From: an uncultured Pseudomonadota bacterium
GTDB taxonomy: Bacteria; Pseudomonadota; Gammaproteobacteria; Burkholderiales; Methylophilaceae
Length of the DNA: 16,759 nucleotides
Direction of reading: 5' to 3'
Assembly (NCBI GenBank): GCA_903854305.1
Contig: CAINWC010000211.1
Coordinates: 1 to 16,759 of the forward strand
Shown: positions 1-11,153 of the stretch, piece by piece
Position numbering within the stretch: the first letter of the stretch is position 1
Layout of the letters: every line of letters starts with the position of its first letter
Program-made: the position numbers and the translations under genes
Notes under the pieces: model-generated
What the model was told of the DNA's origin: nothing
What the model saw: only the letters and a program-made list of their open reading frames with translations
Databases searched by the model: none

Positions 1-348
1 AATTTTGTACGTGGTGAAGATAGCTGGATTCGTGCCATTTGGGCAGAAAAACCCTTTATTTGGCAACCCTACATACAAACTGATGACACACATATCAAAA
101 AACTCAATGCATTTTTAGACGTATATTTAAATGCGGCAACTCCAGACGTAAAGTCTGTACTAGTCGAATCACAGCTTGCTTGGTCAAAAGCCAACACTTC
201 AACGCCAGCGCCATTTACGCGCTTAATCAAGCAGATACCAGACCTATTGGCTTACGCAAAACAACAAACAAACAACCTTGCCATGCAACCAGACCTTGCA
301 ACTAAGCTGGTGATTTTTAGTGAAAATTTGGCTAAAAATAAGGTATAA
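1..348 (+). CDS. earP: EarP, EF-P arginine rhamnosyltransferase (3' end only)
   Basis: Frame 1 is open from the window edge to TAA at 346-348, giving the last 115 residues of a longer protein. It begins NFVRGEDSWIRAIWAEKPF and continues with WQPYIQ, which matches the C-terminal nucleotide-sugar-binding region of EarP as I know the family. EarP transfers rhamnose from dTDP-rhamnose to Arg32 of translation factor EF-P, which relieves ribosome stalling at polyproline. The next gene is an EF-P that carries Arg32, so the partner sits directly downstream, as is usual for this pair in beta- and gammaproteobacteria. The stop codon overlaps the likely -10 box of efp. The N-terminal part, including most of the catalytic residues, lies outside the window. 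Confidence 0.88.
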   Translation, partial: NFVRGEDSWIRAIWAEKPFIWQPYIQTDDTHIKKLNAFLDVYLNAATPDVKSVLVESQLAWSKANTSTPAPFTRLIKQIPDLLAYAKQQTNNLAMQPDLATKLVIFSENLAKNKV

Positions 349-349
349 T
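344..349 (+). promoter_or_regulatory. candidate efp promoter, -10 box TATAAT
   Basis: A perfect TATAAT lies across the earP stop codon, 77 bases before the efp start. No good -35 hexamer sits 16-18 bases upstream (the region reads TGAAAA), so this rests on the -10 alone. It would give efp a 5' UTR of about 70 bases and separate expression from earP. Confidence 0.45.
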
Positions 350-426
350 TCGCGGTTTTAGCGTACTCATTATTTCAAGCACGCACCAAAACTTATTCAC
401 TAAAACTTAACTTAGTAGGACAATCT

Positions 427-987
427 ATGAAAACAGCACAAGAACTTCGCGCCGGTAACGTAATTATGGTCGGCAGTGACCCATTGGTAGTGGTTAAAGC
501 CGAATATACTAAATCTGGCCGCAGCACTGCTGTAGTAAAAATGAAATTTAAAAACTTGTTAACTGACACCCCTAGCGAAACTATCTATGGCGCTGGCGAC
601 AAATTTGAAGTGGTTATTCTAGAGAAAAAAGAAGCAACTTACTCTTACTTTGCTGACCCAAGCTACGTGTTTATGGACGCTGAATATAATCAGTATGATG
701 TAGATGCAGAATTCATGGCAGACAGCCTGCCTTATCTTGAAGATGGCATGGCGGTAGATATTCGCTTTTACAACGAAAAACCTATTTCAGTTGAACTACC
801 AACCACTGTAGTCCGCGAAATCACTTATACCGAGCCAGCAGTTAAAGGCGACACATCAGGTAAAGTAATGAAACCAGCTAAAATTGCATCTGGTCATGAG
901 TTTCCAGTACCGCTATTTTGTGCTCAAGGCGATAAGATTGAAATTGACACACGCACTGGTGAATATAGAAACCGCGTATTAAAATAA
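427..987 (+). CDS. efp: translation elongation factor P
   Basis: This 186-residue protein is the usual EF-P length. An N-terminal KOW-like domain (about 1-62) is followed by two OB-fold domains (about 65-125 and 128-185). EF-P binds between the P and E sites of the ribosome and stimulates peptide-bond formation at consecutive prolines. The domain I loop reads YTKSGRSTA, placing Arg at residue 32. This is the arginine type modified by EarP, not the lysine type modified by EpmA/EpmB, and it agrees with the upstream earP. The start is ATG with AGGA at 417-420. A strong terminator follows the gene, so it is probably transcribed alone or with earP. Confidence 0.97.
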   Translation: MKTAQELRAGNVIMVGSDPLVVVKAEYTKSGRSTAVVKMKFKNLLTDTPSETIYGAGDKFEVVILEKKEATYSYFADPSYVFMDAEYNQYDVDAEFMADSLPYLEDGMAVDIRFYNEKPISVELPTTVVREITYTEPAVKGDTSGKVMKPAKIASGHEFPVPLFCAQGDKIEIDTRTGEYRNRVLK

Positions 988-1035
988 ACACGTTGAGATA
1001 AACATTAGGCGCAATTACGCTTTGCAATGCTTAAC

Positions 1036-1063
1036 AAAAAGGGAGCCAATTGCTCCCTTTTTT
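1036..1063 (+). terminator. Rho-independent terminator of efp
   Basis: A perfect 11-bp stem, AAAAAGGGAGC (1036-1046) with GCTCCCTTTTT (1052-1062), encloses a CAATT loop and ends in a T run. The stem starts about 48 bases after the efp stop. Its A and T tracts are symmetrical, so it could also work on the opposite strand. Confidence 0.93.
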
Positions 1064-1134
1064 AATGCCTAAAAAGACCTAATCGCGTTATGATAGCGCA
1101 TAATAAATAGTAAAATAACGACAGGAGCGCATCA

Positions 1135-1812
1135 ATGAACGACAAACAATTAGTCGCTTTACAAGCCGCTAAATACGTAAAAAACGGCATGCTTGTTGGC
1201 TTAGGCACAGGTTCTACTGCCAATTATTTTATTGAAGAACTCGCCCGTCGCCAACGTGATGAAGGTTTAAAAATCACCACGGTAGCCAGCTCTACTATTA
1301 GCGCTAATATGGCGCAATCTCTGCTTTTACCTATCGTTGCTTTAGAGCACATTAGTTACATTGACTTGTATGTGGATGGTGCTGATGAAATTACTCCCGA
1401 GATGACATTGCTCAAAGGTCGCGGTAGCGATCTAGTCAAAGAGAAATTATTGGCAAAAGCGGCCACGCAATTTATTGCTGTGGCAGATGAAAGTAAACTC
1501 GTCAGCACTATTGGTCAAAATTTTGTTATTCCGATTGAAGTGATTCCATTTGCTTGGCAACTCACTAAAAAAAACCTTCAAGATGCTGGTGGGCAAGGTG
1601 ATTTACGTCCAAACGCTGCTAAAGATGGATTTTGGGTAACCTCGCATGGCAGCTATGTACTAGACATGAACTTCGACAAAAGTCTTGATGCCAAGACATT
1701 AAATGCTTTAATCAGCGATACTCCTGGCGTAGTAGAGCACGGTATTTTTTACGGCCTCACTGACGCTGTCTTTGTCGCCGCAAACGGCGTAATTACTGAG
1801 CGATGGGCCTAA
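1135..1812 (+). CDS. rpiA: ribose-5-phosphate isomerase A
   Basis: This 225-residue protein interconverts ribose 5-phosphate and ribulose 5-phosphate in the non-oxidative pentose phosphate pathway. The phosphate-binding GLGTGSTA lies at 22-29 and a serine-rich substrate loop (SSTISAN) at 52-58. DGAD places aspartates at 81 and 84, KGRG puts Lys at 94, and VKEK puts Glu at 103. These fall at the same numbers as the known E. coli RpiA active-site residues. The glycine-rich loop reads KGRGSDL where many homologues have KGGG, a mild variation. AGGAG at 1123-1127 supports the ATG start. The 3' end overlaps the longest frame of the next gene. Confidence 0.96.
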   Translation: MNDKQLVALQAAKYVKNGMLVGLGTGSTANYFIEELARRQRDEGLKITTVASSTISANMAQSLLLPIVALEHISYIDLYVDGADEITPEMTLLKGRGSDLVKEKLLAKAATQFIAVADESKLVSTIGQNFVIPIEVIPFAWQLTKKNLQDAGGQGDLRPNAAKDGFWVTSHGSYVLDMNFDKSLDAKTLNALISDTPGVVEHGIFYGLTDAVFVAANGVITERWA

Positions 1813-1862
1813 CCTTGCGCTTACATTTGGATAATGCTCACTGTGCATTATTTAAACTAACA

Positions 1863-3266
1863 ATGCGTTTAGTTGCATCATCATTATTAGTAGCCTTATC
1901 GCTAAGTGCTTGCTCTCCAAATGGTAACGAAGCAAAACAAAATGCTACAGCGCTCAATAAGCATGAGCTGGTTTTTGTAACGCATAACGGCCCGACCACT
2001 TATTACATGGATGGTGATAATGAGTTCTCTGGCATTGAATATGACTTAGCGACTTTATTTGTTAAAGATTTCGCGCCCGAATATCAAATCAAGTTTTTAT
2101 TAGTCAACAGCATCAGCGATGTTATCCCGACACTACTTAAAGGCAAGGCTAATATTGCCGCAGCCAACTTAACCGTTACCCACCTTAGACAGCAGCTGGT
2201 TCAGTTTTCAAAACCTTACCAAGAAACGCAACAGCAGCTGGTCTACAACAATGAAGTCGATGATAAACCTAAAAATATAGCAGCACTTTCAGATAGAAAA
2301 ATTGCAGTGCCAGCGGGCACCAGTTTTGCCGAACGCTTAAGCCAAATACAAGAAAAAGAACCTTCTTTACATTGGCATGCACTTAATCAAACCAATTCAG
2401 AAACATTATTAGATGAGGTCGCGAGCGGCGTTTTAGACTTCACAGTAGCTGATAGTTATTTAGTAGCGATGATGCAAAACTACTATCCTAACCTAGAGGT
2501 CGCTATGCCGCTAGGCAAGCCAGAAAGTATTGCCTGGGCTTTGCCAAAAAATGCAGACCCAGCATTGGTGAAAAAAGTGAATGCATTTTTTGATAAAATT
2601 CATCAAGATGGCACATTGCGCAATTTAATCGATCGCTACTATGGTAGCTCTAAACGCTTAAATACATTAGACATCACTAATTTTCTAAAACTCTCAAATA
2701 CCCTATTGCCTAAATATAGAAACCTATTCAAACAAGCACAAGAAGTGACCGGACTTGATTGGCGTTTGTTAGCGGCAGTGAGCTACCGTGAATCGCATTG
2801 GGATACGTTTAGCACCTCACCGACCAACGTGCGCGGACTCATGATGCTGACTGAAGGCACTGCTGACTTAATGGGTGTTACCGATAGGCTAGACCCTAAA
2901 CAAAGCATACCTGCTGGTGCCAAATATATACTGAAAATGAAAGATACCATACCAGACCGTATACCCGAGCCGGATAGAACCTATTTTGCACTAGCTGCCT
3001 ACAACATTGGTTATGCGCATGTGGAAGATGCAAGAGTACTTGCTAAGCGTTTAAAACTGAATCCCGATAGTTGGGCAGACGTTAAAAAAACGCTGGTGAT
3101 GTTAAGTAACCCTGAATATTACAATACGGTTAAATATGGTTATGCGAGCGGAGGAGCACCTGTGATTTTTGTGGAGTCTATTCGCAGTTACCAACGCATT
3201 TTAGAGCGTTACCAACCTGGCCACAATCCTGAGTTCAACAGCTTTAAAATTGCGCGCAATGATTAA
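1863..3266 (+). CDS. mltF: MltF-type lytic murein transglycosylase, probable lipoprotein
   Basis: The protein combines an N-terminal family-3 periplasmic solute-binding-like domain (about residues 35-260) with a C-terminal soluble lytic transglycosylase domain (about 290-440). The catalytic motif AVSYRESHWD has its Glu near residue 310, and RGLMMLTEGTADLMG and ALAAYNIGYAH follow, as in MltF. Such enzymes cleave peptidoglycan between MurNAc and GlcNAc to form 1,6-anhydro ends. The frame is open from ATG 1803, which overlaps rpiA by 10 bases. I prefer ATG 1863 because it begins a lipoprotein signal peptide, MRLVASSLLVALSLSAC, with lipobox LSAC and the acylated Cys at residue 17. No clear Shine-Dalgarno precedes 1863, so translation may depend on coupling from rpiA. 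Confidence 0.9.
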   Translation: MRLVASSLLVALSLSACSPNGNEAKQNATALNKHELVFVTHNGPTTYYMDGDNEFSGIEYDLATLFVKDFAPEYQIKFLLVNSISDVIPTLLKGKANIAAANLTVTHLRQQLVQFSKPYQETQQQLVYNNEVDDKPKNIAALSDRKIAVPAGTSFAERLSQIQEKEPSLHWHALNQTNSETLLDEVASGVLDFTVADSYLVAMMQNYYPNLEVAMPLGKPESIAWALPKNADPALVKKVNAFFDKIHQDGTLRNLIDRYYGSSKRLNTLDITNFLKLSNTLLPKYRNLFKQAQEVTGLDWRLLAAVSYRESHWDTFSTSPTNVRGLMMLTEGTADLMGVTDRLDPKQSIPAGAKYILKMKDTIPDRIPEPDRTYFALAAYNIGYAHVEDARVLAKRLKLNPDSWADVKKTLVMLSNPEYYNTVKYGYASGGAPVIFVESIRSYQRILERYQPGHNPEFNSFKIARND

Positions 3267-3305
3267 ACGGGGATCCGACTAAACAGTTGCCCGATTAAAC
3301 AAACC

Positions 3306-3350
3306 CCTTCGAAAAACTCAATGAACATCGTACTCAGAGTTTATCAAAGG
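3306..3350. repeat. imperfect inverted repeat between convergent genes (terminator or REP-like)
   Basis: CCTTCGAAAAACTC (3306-3319) pairs with GAGTTTATCAAAGG (3337-3350) at 12 of 14 positions around a 17-base loop. It lies between the converging ends of mltF and serS, where a bidirectional stop signal is expected. No clean T run follows on either strand. The CCTTCGA...CTCA start resembles dispersed palindromic repeats seen in many proteobacterial genomes. Confidence 0.55.
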
Positions 3351-3378
3351 CAGCTAAATCACAAAGTCAGCTAAATCA
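3351..3378. repeat. 11-bp direct repeat beside serS stop
   Basis: CAGCTAAATCA occurs at 3351-3361 and again at 3368-3378, just before the serS stop codon on the opposite strand. It looks like a small local duplication. Confidence 0.6.
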
Positions 3379-5998
<2,620 letters not shown>

Positions 5999-6041
5999 AA
6001 ATAGTTACCTGTAACATTCAAACAAAAAAGAACAATCAAAT

Positions 6042-6075
6042 AAAAAAGGTATGTAAGCTTTTCAGCCTGCATACC
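6042..6075 (-). terminator. Rho-independent terminator after lolA
   Basis: Read on the minus strand, GGTATG (6070-6075) pairs with CATACC (6048-6053). The inner arms pair except for one mismatch and one G-T, and enclose a GAAA loop. Six Ts follow (6042-6047). It lies about 55 bases beyond the lolA stop and would end ftsK-lolA transcripts before rarA. Confidence 0.85.
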
Positions 6076-6128
6076 TAAATAATATCAATAATATCACTGA
6101 TAGCAATGATTACATTGGCACTAGTATA

Positions 6129-6746
6129 TTACTCCCCGACTACATCAACTCCTTTAGGTGGCTTGAATAAAAAGGTCTTTGCATCAATCACCGGGTTAGA
6201 TTCAAGCTTAGTAAAAACTATTTTAGTTTGATGACCAAAACTATCTACCAAGTCCATTTCCTGCAACGCATTATCTTTAAAACCCAAGGATATTTGGTCA
6301 AAGCCGGTGTCTTTTTCTTTTGGCGTTGCAATGACCCAATCAAGATTATCTGTACGAGAGGCATTCATCAGCTTAAAGTTTTTATCTAAGCTATCATCAC
6401 CGGCCAACAAGGCTGCTGGGCTTGAACCGAGCGTTTTGCTTAACTCTCTCACGGTCACTTGCGCCAACTCGGTGTCGTAAAGCCACACTTGCTTACCATC
6501 ACTGATGATTTGCTGTTCAAATGGCTTGTTGTAATCCCACCTAAATTTATTCGGCCGCTTCAACTGCATTTGACCGTACACTTCTTGTATCTTACGGCCT
6601 TGTTTATCGGTGACCAGCTGATAAAAATTAGCGCGCATGGCATGGGTTTTATCATAAAAATTCTTAAGGCTAGAGATACCATCAGCTTTTGCTAATAATG
6701 GCATCACCAACACACAAGCTAACATTATGGCTTTTATCTTACGCAT
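6129..6746 (-). CDS. lolA: outer-membrane lipoprotein carrier protein LolA
   Basis: This 205-residue periplasmic chaperone receives lipoproteins from the LolCDE complex and hands them to LolB at the outer membrane. A signal peptide (MRKIKAIMLACVLVMPLLAKA, cleavage near residues 21-22) is followed by a LolA fold. Family hallmarks are KRPNKFRWDY (44-53), QQIISDGKQVWLYD and the C-terminal FLFKPPKGVDVV. The start is ATG 6744-6746, with AAGGA a few bases upstream. A second ATG four bases earlier is out of frame and soon closes. The gene starts 32 bases after ftsK, so it is probably the distal gene of an ftsK-lolA operon. Confidence 0.95.
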   Translation of the reverse strand: MRKIKAIMLACVLVMPLLAKADGISSLKNFYDKTHAMRANFYQLVTDKQGRKIQEVYGQMQLKRPNKFRWDYNKPFEQQIISDGKQVWLYDTELAQVTVRELSKTLGSSPAALLAGDDSLDKNFKLMNASRTDNLDWVIATPKEKDTGFDQISLGFKDNALQEMDLVDSFGHQTKIVFTKLESNPVIDAKTFLFKPPKGVDVVGE

Positions 6747-6778
6747 TCATATCCTTATTTTTTTAGGCATCGTGGTTT

Positions 6779-9097
6779 TTAAGCATCATGATGTGGTGCT
6801 AATACTTCACGGTTACCGTTACTTTGCATGGCAGATACCAGTCCGGCACGCTCCATATCTTCAATCAAGCGAGCAGCACGGTTATACCCAATGCGTAATT
6901 GACGCTGTACGCCTGAAATACTGGCTCGGCGTGATTTAAGTACAATACCGACAGCTTCATCATACAGCGGGTCGACTTCTGAAGCACCACCGGCACCTGA
7001 ACTGCCGCTATCTGAAAAGTCGGCCTCACCTTCTAATGCTTCATTGCTTAAGATGCCTTCAATGTAGTTTGGTTCACCCTGCGCTTTGAGGTAATTCACT
7101 ACTTTATGGACTTCCTGGTCTGATACAAACGCGCCATGGATACGCACAGGGTAGCCGGTGCCTGGCGGCATGTACAGCATATCACCCTGACCTAATAACG
7201 CCTCAGCGCCCATTTGGTCTAGTATGGTGCGTGAGTCAATTTTGCTTGAGACCTGAAACGAAACGCGTGTCGGGATATTAGCTTTAATTAAGCCGGTAAT
7301 CACATCAACCGACGGGCGCTGCGTGGCAAGTACCAAATGTATGCCAGAAGCCCGCGCTTTCTGTGCCAGGCGTGCGATGAGCTCTTCGACCTTTTTGCCC
7401 ACGACCATCATCAAATCGGCCAACTCATCAATCACCACTACGATCAACGGCATTTCTGTCAGCGGTTCAGGTTCATCCGGCGTTAAGCTAAATGGATGCG
7501 GTATTTTTTCACCGGCTTTATCGGCATCTCTGATTTTTTGGTTATAGCCCGCTAAGTTACGCACACCCAGCATAGACATCAACTTATAGCGACGTTCCAT
7601 CTCGGCCACACACCAATTAAGGGCGTTGGCGGCTTGTCGCATATCGGTCACTACTGGTGCCAACAAATGTGGAATGCCTTCATACACTGAAAGCTCCAGC
7701 ATTTTTGGGTCAATCAAAATCATGCGTACCTGACTGGCGTCTGCCTTATAAAGCAAACTTAAAATCAGCGCATTAATCGCCACTGACTTACCTGATCCGG
7801 TTGTACCTGCCACCAATACATGCGGCATTTTGGCAAGATCAGCCACGGCTGGCTTACCCGCAATATCTTTACCCAAGCAGATGGCGAGCGGTGATTTCAC
7901 ATCCGCATAGGCTTGGCTACCCATGATTTCGGACAAGTAAACAATCTGCCGTTTAGGATTAGGAATTTCTAAACCCATGCAAGTTTTGCCTGGAATGGTT
8001 TCTACTACCCGAACGCTGACCACAGATAAGGCTCGCGCTAAATCTTTGATTAAATTAGTAACTTGGCTGCCCTTAACGCCGGCGGCCGGCTCTAGCTCAA
8101 AGCGGGTAATTACTGGACCTGGCAAAGCGGTGAGCACTTTAACTTCAATGCCAAAATCCATTAATTTTCGTTCGATTAAACGCGAAGTAAAATCTAGCGT
8201 TTCAGCAGACTGTGGCTCTACCGTGCCGGATGGCTCATCCAGCAAATGTAAAGGCGGCAGGCTAGAATCTGGCATTGTTTCAAACAATGGTGCTTGCTTC
8301 TCTTTTTGCACGCGTTCGCTTTGTATAATTTCAAGTATCGGCGCTTCAATCAACACTGGTTCACGATCAACCACACGTTTACGCTCAGCATGTACGAACT
8401 CTGTACGTTCGATCTCAACGGCCTTACCTGCTTTTCTATCTTGCCAATCTTGTAATTTAAACTTGATGAATTCATAGCTAGCAATTAAACCAGCACCAAA
8501 TTTTTCGGTCAGCATGATCCAGGACCAGCCCGTAAACAAACTAAAGCCGATCACAAACATCACCAACAACAGCATGCTAGAACCTGTGTAGCCAAACATC
8601 ATGCGTAAACCGCTATCTACAGAGGTGCCCAACATACCGCCGGGCGCCAGTGGCAACGAGGTTGGCAGGCTGATTAAATGGCCCGCCTCTATTGCACATG
8701 AGGCAATCAACAACAAAGCAAAGCCGATAAAATTAAACAGTAAAAATGGCTTTTTACTCAAATCAACTGCTTCTAATTTCAGGTATACAAACCACATAGC
8801 ATAAAAAGCGAGTATTGCCCACCACCATGCTGAAAAACCGAACAGGTACAACAACATATCTGAAAGCCACGCACCCACATTGCCGCCACTATTATGGATA
8901 ACAGAGCTATCAGCCGCCATGTGCGACCAAGAAGGGTCTTCGCGATGATAAGTAAAAAGAATCACGGTAAGATAAAGCCCGACCAATACCAATCCTAGCC
9001 ACCATGCCTCTTTAATAAGCGTTGCAACAAGCGCGTTTGATTGATTCACTTCGGCTTCACGACGTGCATTGACAGGAGTTGATTTTTTGAAAAACAA
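6779..9097 (-). CDS. ftsK: DNA translocase FtsK
   Basis: This 772-residue septal DNA pump brings chromosome ends together at dif and activates XerCD during division. Four membrane segments lie at about 32-50, 87-107, 117-140 and 174-196. A short charged linker (about 215-300) follows, then the RecA-like motor with Walker A GTTGSGKS near 431 and Walker [14 protein letters not shown] near 550. The C-terminal gamma winged-helix (about 705-772) contains [21 protein letters not shown], which reads KOPS sequences. The linker is short compared with E. coli FtsK, as is common in betaproteobacteria. The longest frame starts at TTG (9095-9097) with only a distant AAGG, and no upstream ATG exists before an in-frame stop. 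GTG at codon 17 is the alternative. Confidence 0.95.
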   Translation of the reverse strand: MFFKKSTPVNARREAEVNQSNALVATLIKEAWWLGLVLVGLYLTVILFTYHREDPSWSHMAADSSVIHNSGGNVGAWLSDMLLYLFGFSAWWWAILAFYAMWFVYLKLEAVDLSKKPFLLFNFIGFALLLIASCAIEAGHLISLPTSLPLAPGGMLGTSVDSGLRMMFGYTGSSMLLLVMFVIGFSLFTGWSWIMLTEKFGAGLIASYEFIKFKLQDWQDRKAGKAVEIERTEFVHAERKRVVDREPVLIEAPILEIIQSERVQKEKQAPLFETMPDSSLPPLHLLDEPSGTVEPQSAETLDFTSRLIERKLMDFGIEVKVLTALPGPVITRFELEPAAGVKGSQVTNLIKDLARALSVVSVRVVETIPGKTCMGLEIPNPKRQIVYLSEIMGSQAYADVKSPLAICLGKDIAGKPAVADLAKMPHVLVAGTTGSGKSVAINALILSLLYKADASQVRMILIDPKMLELSVYEGIPHLLAPVVTDMRQAANALNWCVAEMERRYKLMSMLGVRNLAGYNQKIRDADKAGEKIPHPFSLTPDEPEPLTEMPLIVVVIDELADLMMVVGKKVEELIARLAQKARASGIHLVLATQRPSVDVITGLIKANIPTRVSFQVSSKIDSRTILDQMGAEALLGQGDMLYMPPGTGYPVRIHGAFVSDQEVHKVVNYLKAQGEPNYIEGILSNEALEGEADFSDSGSSGAGGASEVDPLYDEAVGIVLKSRRASISGVQRQLRIGYNRAARLIEDMERAGLVSAMQSNGNREVLAPHHDA

Positions 9098-9126
9098 GAT
9101 AGTAAAAACCTTACAAGTTGTTGGTG

Positions 9127-9149
9127 TTAAATTTAAGCTTCAAATTTAA
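9127..9149. repeat. AT-rich dyad in the ftsK-trxB divergent region
   Basis: TTAAATTT (9127-9134) and AAATTTAA (9142-9149) form a perfect 8-bp inverted repeat around AAGCTTC. It lies between two divergent starts and could bind a regulator, but AT-rich dyads also arise by chance. Confidence 0.35.
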
Positions 9150-9177
9150 TTATAGCAGTATCAAAGTCGATGCGTAG

Positions 9178-10789
<1,612 letters not shown>

Positions 10790-10800
10790 TAGCCTGTAGA

Positions 10801-10829
10801 TTGACAAAAATAGCTTAACCAATTATCTA
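10801..10829 (+). promoter_or_regulatory. weak promoter candidate for the BFD-like gene
   Basis: A perfect -35 hexamer TTGACA (10801-10806) is followed after 17 bases by TATCTA (10824-10829), a poor -10. The better -10, TACAAT (10828-10833), has an over-long 21-base spacer. If the first pair is used, transcription would start near 10836, only a few bases before ATG 10845, which would favour the downstream ATG at 10881. Confidence 0.3.
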
Positions 10830-10844
10830 CAATTACCTTTATTG

Positions 10845-11054
10845 ATGACTACGCATAACGATAATTTAGACGAAGAAATCATGTGTGATTGCAGCGGCAC
10901 CACACGTGCCAAGATTAAAAAACTGTTTAATGAAGGCATGGATATGGAAGCCATATCAAATTGGTCTGGTGCACTTTCAGGCTGCGGTGGCTGTGAGTGG
11001 GATATTACGCAGTTTTTAAAAGAACTGGCTGAGCAAGAAAAAGATAATATATAA
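10845..11054 (+). CDS. small BFD-like [2Fe-2S]-binding protein
   Basis: A 69-residue protein with exactly four cysteines, C14-D-C16 and C47-G-G-C50. The C-x-C ... GCGGC spacing, the intervening helical stretch (ISNWSGALSG) and the acidic tail resemble the BFD-like [2Fe-2S] domain of bacterioferritin-associated ferredoxin. The family assignment follows from this cysteine pattern, and the partner is unknown. The gene follows the Smr gene by about 50 bases. Three starts are possible: TTG 10842, ATG 10845, or ATG 10881. The last is preceded by GAAGAA and would give MCDCSGTT, with the first cysteines at the very N-terminus as in Bfd. No ferritin gene is nearby. Confidence 0.72.
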   Translation: MTTHNDNLDEEIMCDCSGTTRAKIKKLFNEGMDMEAISNWSGALSGCGGCEWDITQFLKELAEQEKDNI

Positions 11055-11081
11055 CCTGAAAGATTTTAAAAGAGAAATTAT

Positions 11082-11144
11082 ATGAAAAAAATAACAATTT
11101 CGATAATATTAAGCGGTCGCATGCGTCTGCTTAATAACTGCTAG
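11082..11144 (+). other. 20-codon ORF resembling the start of a secreted protein
   Basis: ATG 11082 follows an AGAG-type ribosome site (AAAAGAGAAATTAT) and encodes MKKITISIILSGRMRLLNNC before TAG. The first eleven residues look like the basic and hydrophobic start of a signal peptide, and then the frame enters a palindrome and stops. It may be the remnant of a gene interrupted when the downstream HNH module arrived, or a chance ORF. Confidence 0.3.
11107..11136. repeat. 30-bp imperfect palindrome upstream of the HNH gene
   Basis: The arms TATTAAGC (11107-11114) and GCTTAATA (11129-11136) are perfectly complementary. The centre is the 8-bp palindrome CGCATGCG (11118-11125). Between them lie one G-T pair, one G-C pair and one T-T mismatch on each side. 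As RNA this could fold into a 15-bp hairpin, but no T run follows, so it is not a standard terminator. It could be an operator, a weak stop for the BFD-like gene, or a junction mark. Confidence 0.75.
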
Positions 11145-11153
11145 TCTCTTACT

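Noticed and set aside
1085..1099. Near-palindrome GCGTTATGATAGCGC upstream of rpiA
   Set aside because: It matches at only 12 of 15 positions, too short and imperfect to call an operator without comparative support.
6078..6095. Two tandem copies of AATAATATC after lolA
   Set aside because: Two short AT-rich units beside a terminator are easily explained by chance or slippage.
7977..8477. 166-codon plus-strand frame inside ftsK
   Set aside because: It is antisense to the well-conserved FtsK linker and motor, is rich in Ser/Thr/Lys as shadow frames often are, and has no ribosome site.
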